Origin: an uncultured Oscillospiraceae bacterium
GTDB lineage: Bacteria; Bacillota; Clostridia; Oscillospirales; Oscillospiraceae
Assembly (NCBI GenBank): GCA_947626265.1
Contig: CANQRM010000009.1
Span: 1-64,000, forward strand
DNA: 64,000 nucleotides
Direction of reading: 5' to 3'
Shown one piece after another: positions 40,055 to 48,000 of the stretch. Position 1 is the stretch's first letter. Every line of letters starts with the position of its first letter. Below the pieces are notes generated by a model that saw only the letters and a program-made list of their open reading frames with translations, ran no database searches and was not told the origin of the DNA. Both the position numbers and the translations under genes were made by a program.

Positions 40055-41094
40055 AGAAGCTGCACCCTCTCTCCGCCCCGGACCACTTCGCCCAGGATAT
40101 AGGCCTCCTCCCCGTTGGCCCGCAGGACCTCGATGGCCCTGTCGGCGTCACCGGCAGCCACGGTCACGGTCATGCCCACGCCCATGTTGAAGGTGTTGAA
40201 CATATCCCGTTCCGGAATGTTCCCGGTCTTTTGGATGAGGTTGAATATGACCGGCGTCCGCATCGCTTTCTTTTCGATGCGCACGCTCAGCCCCTCCGGG
40301 ATGCTCCGGGGGATGTTCTCGTAAAACCCGCCGCCGGTGATGTGGCTCACGCCCTTGACCTGTACGGCCTCCATGAGGGCCAGCACGGGCTTCACATAGA
40401 TACGGGTGGGGGTCAGCAGCGTCTCGCCGACGGAGGCGCCGTCCAGTGCCTCACAGGGGCGGGCAATATCCTTCTCCCCTACGCCGAACACCTTGCGCAC
40501 CAGGGAAAAGCCGTTGGAGTGGACGCCGCTGGAGGGCAGCGCGATGAGCGCGTCCCCCGGTTTTGTAGCGCTGTTGTCCAGCATCTTCTCCCGGTCGGCG
40601 ACGCCCACCACGAATCCGGCCAGGTCGTAGTCGTCCTCGGCCATGACGCCGGGATGCTCGGCGGTCTCCCCGCCGATAAGGGCGCAGCCCGCCTGCACGC
40701 ATCCCTCCGCTACGCCGGCCACGATGGCCGCGATGCGCTCGGGGATATTCTTCCCGCAGGCGATGTAATCCAAAAAGAACAAAGGTCTCGCCCCGGCGCA
40801 GACCACGTCGTTGGCGCACATGGCCACGCAGTCGACGCCGATGGTGTCATGCCTGTCCAGTATCTGGGCGATGCGCAGCTTGGTGCCCACGCCGTCGGTG
40901 CCGGAGACCAGGATGGGCTCCTTCATCCCGGCCAGGTCCGGCCGGAACAGGCCGCCGAAGCCGCCCACGTCGCCCACCACGCCGGGAATATTGGTCCGGG
41001 CGATATGGGCCTTCATCAGCTCCACGGACTTGTAGCCCGCGGTGATGTCCACGCCGGCGGCGGCGTAGCTTTCGGAAAAGCTCTCTTTATTCAT
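40051..41094 (-). CDS. purM: Phosphoribosylformylglycinamidine cyclo-ligase
   Basis: PurM closes FGAM to AIR with ATP. The 347 residues begin MNKESFSESYAAAGVDI and contain VSGTDGVGTKL and GVHSNGFSLVR, typical AIR synthase motifs. The ATG at 41094 follows GGGGAG by 8 nt and overlaps the purF end by 8 nt; an upstream in-frame ATG at 41127 lies deep inside purF. Confidence 0.97.
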   Translation of the reverse strand: MNKESFSESYAAAGVDITAGYKSVELMKAHIARTNIPGVVGDVGGFGGLFRPDLAGMKEPILVSGTDGVGTKLRIAQILDRHDTIGVDCVAMCANDVVCAGARPLFFLDYIACGKNIPERIAAIVAGVAEGCVQAGCALIGGETAEHPGVMAEDDYDLAGFVVGVADREKMLDNSATKPGDALIALPSSGVHSNGFSLVRKVFGVGEKDIARPCEALDGASVGETLLTPTRIYVKPVLALMEAVQVKGVSHITGGGFYENIPRSIPEGLSVRIEKKAMRTPVIFNLIQKTGNIPERDMFNTFNMGVGMTVTVAAGDADRAIEVLRANGEEAYILGEVVRGGERVQLL

Positions 41095-42529
41095 CCCGGC
41101 CTCTCCCCTCGCTGATCTTGTACTCAAAGCGGCTCTTGGAGCTGTTGGTGGGTATCATGGTTGGGTAGTTATTGGTGAAACAGGCGTCGCAGAAGCCCTC
41201 GCAGTCCGCGTCGCCCAAGAGGTACGGCAGGTCCTCGGCCGGCAGGTACCCAAGGCTGTCCGCCCCGATGATGGCGCATATCTCCTCCACCGAGTGGTGG
41301 CAGGCGATCAGGTTATCCCGGGAGTCGATGTCCGTGCCGTAATAGCAGGGATTCAAGAAGGGCGGCGCGGAGATGCGCATGTGTACCTCCGCGCCGCCTG
41401 CCTCCCGCAGCAGACGCACGAACCGGCCGCTGGTGGTGCCCCGGACGATGGAGTCGTCTACCACCACCACCCGCTTGCCCCGGACCACGCTGGCAACGGG
41501 ATTCAATTTGATGCGCACCATGTCTTCCCGGTTGCCCTGACCGGGAGCGATAAAGGTGCGGCCGATGTATTTATTCTTGATGAAGCCCACGCCGTAGGGG
41601 ATGCCGGAGGCCCGGGCATAGCCCAGGGCGGCATCCAGCCCGGAGTCGGGCACGCCGATGACCACGTCCGCTTCCACGCCGTGGCGGGCGGCCAGCCGCT
41701 CTCCCGCCCGGATGCGGGCCTCGTGGACGCTTACGCCGTCGATGACGGAGTCGGGCCGGGCGAAGTAGATGTGCTCGAAGATGCACAGCTTCCGCGGCGC
41801 CTTGCCGCAGTGGTCCCGGATGCTCTGGACGCCGTCCTTGGAGAACATGACGATCTCCCCCGGCTCCACGTCCCGGATGAACCGGGCGTTCACCGCCTCC
41901 AGGGCGCAGCTCTCCGACGCCACCACGTAGGCGCCGTCCTCCCTCTGGCCGTAGCACAGGGGCCGGAAGCCGTTCTCGTCCCGGACCGCCAAGAGCTTGG
42001 AGGGGCTCATCACCACCATGGAATAGGCGCCTTTTATAAGGAACATGGCCTGGTTCACCGCCTGCTCAATGGAGGGAGCGGTGAGCCGCTCCTTGGTGAT
42101 GACGTAGGAGATGACCTCCGTGTCGCTGGTGGAGTGGAAGATGGAACCCTGCAGCTCCAGCGCTTTGCGCAGCTCGGCGGAGTTGACGAGATTGCCGTTG
42201 TGGGCCAGGGCCATGCGGCCCTTGATGTGGTTGACCACCATGGGCTGGCAGTTCTCCCGGCCGCTGCAGCCGGTGGTGCCGTAGCGCACGTGGCCCACGG
42301 CCATATTGCCCTCCGGCAGGTGGCTCAGCACCCGGTTGGTGAACACGTCGCTCACCAGGCCCAGGTCCTTATAAAAGCTGAACAGGCCGTCGTCGTTGAT
42401 GACGATGCCACAGCTCTCCTGCCCCCGGTGCTGCAAAGCGTACAGCCCATAATAGGCGGTGGATACCAGCGGCATCTGCTTCGGCGCGAAGATGCCGAAT
42501 ACGCCGCATTCCTCGTGAAGATTACTCAT
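41087..42529 (-). CDS. purF: Amidophosphoribosyltransferase (iron-sulfur type)
   Basis: PurF makes phosphoribosylamine from PRPP and glutamine, the entry step of the pathway. In the 480 residues, the N-terminal nucleophile Cys8 follows a 7-residue propeptide (MSNLHEE) that must be removed. The PRPP motif is VVVVDDSIVRGTTSGR. Cysteines in RKLCIFEH, NPCYYGTD and CEGFCDAC match the four ligands of the [4Fe-4S] cluster of the Bacillus type, so the enzyme should be oxygen-labile, as suits an anaerobe. Confidence 0.97.
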   Translation of the reverse strand: MSNLHEECGVFGIFAPKQMPLVSTAYYGLYALQHRGQESCGIVINDDGLFSFYKDLGLVSDVFTNRVLSHLPEGNMAVGHVRYGTTGCSGRENCQPMVVNHIKGRMALAHNGNLVNSAELRKALELQGSIFHSTSDTEVISYVITKERLTAPSIEQAVNQAMFLIKGAYSMVVMSPSKLLAVRDENGFRPLCYGQREDGAYVVASESCALEAVNARFIRDVEPGEIVMFSKDGVQSIRDHCGKAPRKLCIFEHIYFARPDSVIDGVSVHEARIRAGERLAARHGVEADVVIGVPDSGLDAALGYARASGIPYGVGFIKNKYIGRTFIAPGQGNREDMVRIKLNPVASVVRGKRVVVVDDSIVRGTTSGRFVRLLREAGGAEVHMRISAPPFLNPCYYGTDIDSRDNLIACHHSVEEICAIIGADSLGYLPAEDLPYLLGDADCEGFCDACFTNNYPTMIPTNSSKSRFEYKISEGRGRDE

Positions 42530-42532
42530 ATC

Positions 42533-43240
42533 TCAGCCCAGGATGCGCTTCATCATCTCGGCGTAGGCGTCCTCCACCCCGCCCAAGTCCCGGCGGAAGC
42601 GGTCCTTGTCCAGCTTCTCATGGGTGGTGCTGTCCCAGAACCGGCAGGTGTCGGGGCTGATCTCGTCGGCCAGGACGATAGAGCCGTCCGAGGTCTTGCC
42701 GAACTCCAGCTTGAAGTCCACCAGGTCCACGTTCACGGCCTTGAAAAAGGCCTTCAGCACGTCGTTCACCTTGAAGGCCATGGCCTTGATGGTGTCCAGA
42801 TCCTCCGGGGTGCACAGGCCCAGGGCCAGGGCGTGGTAGTCGTTGATGAGGGGGTCGCCCAGGGCGTCGTTCTTATAGGAGGTCTCAAAGGTGGGGGCGG
42901 CAAAGACGATGCCCTCCTCCACGCCGTAGCGCTTGGCGAAGGAGCCGGCGGAGATGTTGCGGATGATGACCTCCAGAGGCACGATGGAGACCTTCTTCAC
43001 CACTGTCTCCCGGTCGTTCAGTTCCTTCACGAAGTGGGTGGGCACGCCCTCCTTCTCCAGGACCTGCATCAGGTAGTTTGTGACCCGGTTGTTGATGGCG
43101 CCCTTGCCGGCGATCTGGCCCTTTTTCAGGCCGTTGAAAGCGGTGGCATCGTCCTTGTAGGACACGATCAGAAGCTCGGGGTCCTCGGTGGCGTAGACCT
43201 TTTTGGCCTTTCCTTCGTAGAGCTGCTCTTTCTTTTCCAT
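42533..43240 (-). CDS. purC: Phosphoribosylaminoimidazole-succinocarboxamide synthase
   Basis: PurC joins CAIR and aspartate with ATP to give SAICAR. The 235 residues have the usual start [14 protein letters not shown] and the [15 protein letters not shown] and [12 protein letters not shown] motifs. The ATG at 43240 lies 8 nt after GGAGG; an in-frame ATG 15 nt upstream overlaps that site and is rejected. It is second in the operon. Confidence 0.97.
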   Translation of the reverse strand: MEKKEQLYEGKAKKVYATEDPELLIVSYKDDATAFNGLKKGQIAGKGAINNRVTNYLMQVLEKEGVPTHFVKELNDRETVVKKVSIVPLEVIIRNISAGSFAKRYGVEEGIVFAAPTFETSYKNDALGDPLINDYHALALGLCTPEDLDTIKAMAFKVNDVLKAFFKAVNVDLVDFKLEFGKTSDGSIVLADEISPDTCRFWDSTTHEKLDKDRFRRDLGGVEDAYAEMMKRILG

Positions 43241-43267
43241 GATATCGACCTCCATAAAAATGGTTGT

Positions 43268-43765
43268 TTACGTATGATTGAACCGTGCCTCCACGGCAGC
43301 GTTCTTTTCCAGCACCTTCGCCCGGCCCTCGGCCCGGGCTATTTCCAGCTTGTCCGCGAGAGATTGATCCTCCAGCGCCAGTATCTGGACGGAAAGCAGC
43401 GCGGCGTTGACGGCCCCGTCTATCGCTACGGTGGCTACCGGGATGCCGGAGGGCATCTGCACCGTGGACAGAAGGGCGTCAACGCCGTCTAGGTTTTTGC
43501 TTTTCAGGGGAATGCCGATCACCGGCAGAGTGGTGTTGGCCGCAATGGCCCCGGCCAGGTGGGCCGCCATACCCGCGGCCGCGATGATCACCCCGAAGCC
43601 GCGGCTTCGGGCATTCAGGGCGAAGTCCCTCGCCTCCTCCGGCGTGCGGTGGGCGGAGAAGATGTGCACCTCGTGGGGCACGCCATATTCCGCCAGCTTG
43701 TCCGCCGCCTTTTCCGCCACGGGCAGGTCGCTGTCGCTGCCCATGATGATGGCCACTTTCTTCAT
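43268..43765 (-). CDS. purE: N5-carboxyaminoimidazole ribonucleotide mutase
   Basis: PurE supplies CAIR. The 165-residue protein has [16 protein letters not shown] and [14 protein letters not shown], the CO2/nucleotide-binding motifs. No purK is visible in the window, so it could be a class I mutase with PurK encoded elsewhere or work directly with CO2. It is the first gene of the purine operon, behind the ZTP-riboswitch-like leader, with AAAGGAG 8 nt before its ATG. Confidence 0.96.
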   Translation of the reverse strand: MKKVAIIMGSDSDLPVAEKAADKLAEYGVPHEVHIFSAHRTPEEARDFALNARSRGFGVIIAAAGMAAHLAGAIAANTTLPVIGIPLKSKNLDGVDALLSTVQMPSGIPVATVAIDGAVNAALLSVQILALEDQSLADKLEIARAEGRAKVLEKNAAVEARFNHT

Positions 43766-43792
43766 TTAAAACGCTCCTTTAAAGCAGTCAGA

Positions 43793-43822
43793 GCAGTCCT
43801 ATTTTGCTGCAAATAGAACTGC
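43793..43822 (-). promoter_or_regulatory. Hairpin after the ZTP riboswitch (possible expression platform)
   Basis: A 12-bp stem GCAGTTCTATTT / AAATAGGACTGC (one G-U pair) with a 6-nt loop. It reuses the last GCA of the aptamer signature GGGCA, so aptamer and hairpin could exclude each other. No U-run follows, so it is not a standard terminator. Confidence 0.45.
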
Positions 43823-43887
43823 CCAGACGGTCGGCAAAAACAATGAAATTGGCTTCCTTGCGTTCGCCGCTCACCGTCAGTTGCCAA
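43820..43887 (-). promoter_or_regulatory. Probable ZTP (pfl) riboswitch aptamer upstream of purE
   Basis: The minus strand reads AACTGACGGTGAGCGG, then AAGGAAGC, and ends GCCGACCGTCTGGGCA. The conserved 3' signature C-C-G-x-C-x-G-G-G-C-A and an upstream GxGG...GGAAGC module are the marks of the pfl/ZTP class, which senses ZTP/ZMP when 10-formyl-THF is short. GACGGT (43878-43873) can pair with ACCGTC (43831-43826). Its placement before an operon with purH, purN and fhs fits exactly. Assignment is from memory of the consensus. Confidence 0.7.
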
Positions 43888-43902
43888 TTCATGTGTGTTT
43901 CA

Positions 43903-43923
43903 TTGTTATATTGATTATAACAA
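43903..43923. promoter_or_regulatory. Palindrome over the purine promoter -10 (candidate operator)
   Basis: A perfect 8-bp inverted repeat TTGTTATA-TTGAT-TATAACAA spans the -10. Its position suits a repressor. It does not resemble the Bacillus PurBox. Confidence 0.4.
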
Positions 43924-43943
43924 AGGGTCGGAAGGAAAGTCAA
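43914..43943 (-). promoter_or_regulatory. Promoter of the purine operon
   Basis: TTGACT (43943-43938), 18 bp, TATAAT (43919-43914) on the minus strand. Transcription would start near 43907, about 20 nt before the aptamer. Confidence 0.8.
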
Positions 43944-44034
43944 TTCTTCCCCGCATGTGGAAAAAGACATTTTTCCGCCGAAGAGATGGTAAAATTTAGC
44001 TATTCTGCCCAGTTTGCCCCTCCACAAGAAAATG

Positions 44035-44058
44035 GGCCCCCGGCTGATGCCGGGGGCC
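44035..44058 (-). terminator. Terminator of the M60 protease-anchor operon
   Basis: A 10-bp perfect stem GGCCCCCGGC / GCCGGGGGCC with a TGAT loop, followed on the minus strand by CATTTTCTTG, 15 bp after the stop codon. Confidence 0.75.
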
Positions 44059-44073
44059 AGATGATGTATTTCC

Positions 44074-44982
44074 TTACTGACGGCGCTTTCCGCGGGCCAT
44101 GATGACCGCCAGCAGGCCGCCGCACAGAATGAGGGTCAGCGCCCAGGGCACGAACACGGTCTCGTCCCCCGTGGCGGGGGCCTGTGTGCCGGCCGCCGCC
44201 GGCTGCTGGGTGGCCGCGGGAACGGCGGTATCCGCGGCCCTGGTCATGGGCTCGGAGGTAACAGCGGGCGTCTCCGTGGGCGCTGCGGTCGCCGTGGGCT
44301 CGGTGGTGGGCTCCGGTGTGGCTGTCGGGATAGGGGTGGGCTCCGCCGTGGCGGTGGGCTCCGGCGCTCCGGAGCCGGTGCCGTCGTCATAGCCGTCGCC
44401 GATAATGCCCCCGGCGTTGTTGTCGGTAAATCCGCTGTCGGGCTGCCTTTCGGCAGGAGGCTGGTTCTCAGGCGGCGTCTCCGGCGGGACCTCCATCGGG
44501 TCGTCGGACTGGACCTCGGCGTCCCCCTCCTCTTCCTCGTCCACCACGTTGCGGATGATGGCCCGGGAGCCATAGACGTATATTAAAGAGTTCTCCGCCA
44601 GCGTCACCGTGCCGTCCGCTGGCGCGACCGTGCCAAGCGCGAGCGTGGTGAAGCCATCGGCCATCAGGGGAGACGCCCCGGCGATGTAGATCGTCACGCC
44701 ATCCGCTGTGCGGCTCACATGGGTCATCCGGCCGCCAGCCAGCGTCTCGTCAAAGACGAAGTCCGCGGCGCCTGTGAGCGTCAGCTGCAGGGAGCATATC
44801 CCCTCTCCGGCCATGCTGTCGGAGTGGAGCGTGACCACACCGCCGTCCACCGTTATATAGTCGACGCCGGGCGCGGACGAGGCGTTTGCCTCGCCCTCCG
44901 CCGCCAGCGTGTCGGTCACCGGCATCAGCATTACCGCTGCCAGGACCAAAACTGTCATGAACATATGAAGGATACGTTTCAT
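44074..44982 (-). CDS. Secreted cohesin-like protein with a sortase-type anchor
   Basis: A 302-residue surface protein. Residues 1-28 form a signal peptide (ending DTLAA). Residues about 38-140 form a beta-rich domain whose pattern (ICSLQLTLTGAADFVF, then VTIYIAGASPLMADGFTTLALG) resembles cohesin domains. An acidic stretch (DEEEEGDAEV) and a long Pro/Thr/Glu linker of TPEPT repeats follow. The C-terminus has APATGDE, a hydrophobic span and RGKRRQ, the layout of a sortase sorting signal with APATG in place of LPXTG. It lies 26 nt after a gene for a dockerin-bearing protease. I infer that it displays that protease on the cell wall; the cohesin call is by pattern only. Confidence 0.75.
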   Translation of the reverse strand: MKRILHMFMTVLVLAAVMLMPVTDTLAAEGEANASSAPGVDYITVDGGVVTLHSDSMAGEGICSLQLTLTGAADFVFDETLAGGRMTHVSRTADGVTIYIAGASPLMADGFTTLALGTVAPADGTVTLAENSLIYVYGSRAIIRNVVDEEEEGDAEVQSDDPMEVPPETPPENQPPAERQPDSGFTDNNAGGIIGDGYDDGTGSGAPEPTATAEPTPIPTATPEPTTEPTATAAPTETPAVTSEPMTRAADTAVPAATQQPAAAGTQAPATGDETVFVPWALTLILCGGLLAVIMARGKRRQ

Positions 44983-45008
44983 TTTTCTTTCCTCCTTCCT
45001 CTCCCGCC

Positions 45009-48000
45009 TCAGTCAGCGCCGCCAAGGGTGATGCTGCCCAAGTCTTTTGGCACGTCCACGAACAGCGAGTCGCTCACCAGCCGTTCGCCCTCGTTGGTCA
45101 TGGCGTCATTGACCCGGTAAAGCTCCACCCGGACCCGACCGGGCACCTTAAAGCCCTTTCCGATGTCCATCTCTTCCGGCTCGATCCACCAGACCCAGAC
45201 GCCGTCTGTCACGTCCTGTATCTTTCCGCTGTCGGGCACCTTGGAGAGAATGACCTGGTGAGATACACGTTCACCTGTCTGCGGGTCGACGCCGGTCACC
45301 ACCTCGCCGTTCTCATCATAGAGCATGACAACGTTATAGGCCGCGTTGCCCTTATAGCTGCCGGTGAACACCAGCGAATCCCTGGGGATGGACAGGTCCT
45401 GCTTTTCATCGTATGTGTATGCAGCCTCCAGATAGCCGACAGAGAGCTGGCCGCCGGCCGTATGCACGTCCACATTGTCGCCGGTGGGTCCCAACACGTC
45501 CAGCTCCGCCACGGAGACAGTCGTGTTCTCACTCATCAGCACCAGGCGGATGGCGTCCGCCGCGTAGGTGCTCACATAGCTTTGGTCGCCGTTGGAGAAG
45601 TAGATGATACCATCCCCGTTCAGCGTGCCGGCCGCCGCGTCTATCCACTGGCCGGCCTGACGGACGGCGATCTCGCAGTGGTCGAGGGCCGCGTTCGTAT
45701 ACCGCAGGGCCGTGACCACATGGGTATCGTGGAAGTCTATCTCAATGGCGCCGGCGCCGGCCATGCCGGCCGTGTATATGGTCTCCGCCTTGTTGTCGAT
45801 GGCATACAGGGCGGCATTTTCTTCCACGACCTCCGGGTCATCGGCGCTGACGCCGCCGCTGGTGATGGGGGCGGCCTCCAGGCCCGCGGTGCGGACGGTC
45901 CAGCTGTCCTTGCCCAGGTCGCCGCCGTGCTCCACCTTCACCATGGCGCCCTCCGCCACAGCGGAGCGGTTCAGGTATTTGTCCACCAGCGTGACCTCAT
46001 AGGACACAGTCCGGTTGTTCATAGCGGAGACCACGTCCGTAAAGCTGTTCGTGGTGGTGAAGCCCACGGTCCGGCGCTCGGTCACGCCCCGTTCGATGGT
46101 CCGGCGGACGATCTCATAACCCAGGATATCGCTCTCGGGAATAGCGCCGCTGGGCGTGACGGTGACCGTCACGCGGTTTCGCTGGATCTGGTCGGCCTGG
46201 ACGTCCACCGAGGCGATGGCCGCCGTGGTGCCGTCCGCCGCGAGCGCGCTGCCCGCGCCGTTCAGGGCGTAGAGACGGGCGTCGTCGTTGGCGTAATAGA
46301 TAGCTCTTGTCTCCGCCGGGAGCTGGCTGGCGTAGGCGATCGTCGCCTCGTCAGGTATCTTGCCCCAGCGCACGAAGAAGTCCAGAATGTTCTTCTCCGC
46401 CGCCGCGCAGGCCAGGCGCATCAGGGTCTGGTCGATGTCCGCCCCCTCCAGAGACAAGTTCCCGCCGGGCGCCTTGGAGGGCGTGCGGGCGTAGGTATCC
46501 ACCCGGGCCCAGAACAGGTTCGCCAGCTGCTCATTGTAGTCAGAATAGGTCCTGAAGTTATAGCCCTTATCATAGGCCAGGTGCAGCTGCCAGTACATGG
46601 CCAGCTGTGTGAACACGTTGGAGGCGCTGCCCTTCGCGCCGCTGGTGACCTTTGCGTAGACGTTGTTGTAGTCAAAGCGGACGCTGTCGTTGCTCTCTTT
46701 TGCCTGGGCCAGAACAGCGAAGTAGTTGTTGGTGATCTCGGCGATGGCGTAGGAGCCCTGGTTGATATCGTGGCCGATCTCATGGGCGACGCCCCAGCCG
46801 AAGTAGTTCCCGGACACATATTTGCCGTTTGCGTCGGCGGTGATGCCCACGCAATTGGCCATGCCCGCCGTCTCGGGCCACTCGATGCCGATGTGATCGC
46901 CGGAGGCGTACATGAACGCGCCGGAGAACATCCGCTGATAGCGGATATTCAGGTGCCGGAAGGGTATGCGGTCCACCGCGTCCCTGGCGGAGGCGTTCAG
47001 TCCCTTGTGCTGGTAGAACAGGTACATCATGCTCTCCATGGCGTTCAGGGAGTTCAGCAGCGTCCCGGCATTGCCGCCGCAGCCATTTATGACCTGCTTT
47101 GCGGGCAGGGACAGCATCATAGTGTCCAGCATGATGTCCGTGGCGCCCAGGATGCAGTTTCTCTCGCTGTATTCATAGTTGACCTCGGCGTTGGGCTCCT
47201 CCGCGGCCTGGTGGACCTGGGCGTGCAGGGACTCCATGCTGCCCACGTAGGCGTTCAGTTCGCCCACATAGGCGCTCACCCGCGCAGAGCGCTCGCCGGG
47301 GTCTGTTACCCCGTACAGGTCCAACACCGGCACCTGCACGCCGCCGCTGACCCGCACGGCATACTGCTCCCGGGAACCAGCCCCGCCCATATACTGCACG
47401 TATAGGGCTCCGCCGGACTCCATACCGGTATTGGTCCACACCTTGGGCACAATGATCTCATTGGCACCAATTTTAAGGTTGGAAGTGAGGATCTGGGACA
47501 GGGCGCTGGCCTCGGCGTGATACTGGGTGGCCACCAGCTTCAGCTGGGTGGCGTCGCCGGTCTTCTTGAGGCTGCTGGAGACATAGACCGTGATCTTCTC
47601 CCCCGCCGCCGCGGTGACGCCCAAGGGCTGCCAGGCGTTCAGACCGCCGAAGCCGTGCTCGTCGCCGCTGGCGGTGATGCCGGTATGGACATAGGTGACC
47701 TTCCGCAGGAACTGGTCGTTGAATATCTTCCAGGCAGTCTCCCACTCCTTCAGGAGCAGGTCCTTATCGGGGTTCACGTTGCCGAACTTGTCGACAGAAT
47801 TTTCGATGGCGGTCTTCAGGCTTTCCAGCTGCTCCTTCGTCACCGTGCTCTTCAGCGTGGTGTGCAGGTCGTCGTCATACATCCCGTAAAGCTGCCGTTT
47901 CAGGTCGTCGTAGTGATAGAAGTACACGTCCGCGACGTTGACACGGTTATTGCCGGCCCAGTAGCGGGCCACGCCGATCTGCACCTTCGTGGCGGTGATG

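Larger units (their letters stand above)
43766..44073. other. Regulatory intergenic region between purE and the surface-protein gene
   Basis: This 308-bp gap is not coding. From right to left it holds the terminator of the surface-protein operon, the purine promoter with a palindrome over its -10, a probable ZTP riboswitch and a hairpin before the purE ribosome site. A possible 79-codon frame on the minus strand overlaps these elements and has no ribosome site. Confidence 0.8.

Noticed and set aside
43788-44027. 79-codon minus-strand frame upstream of purE
   Set aside because: Overlaps the riboswitch, promoter and palindrome; no ribosome site.
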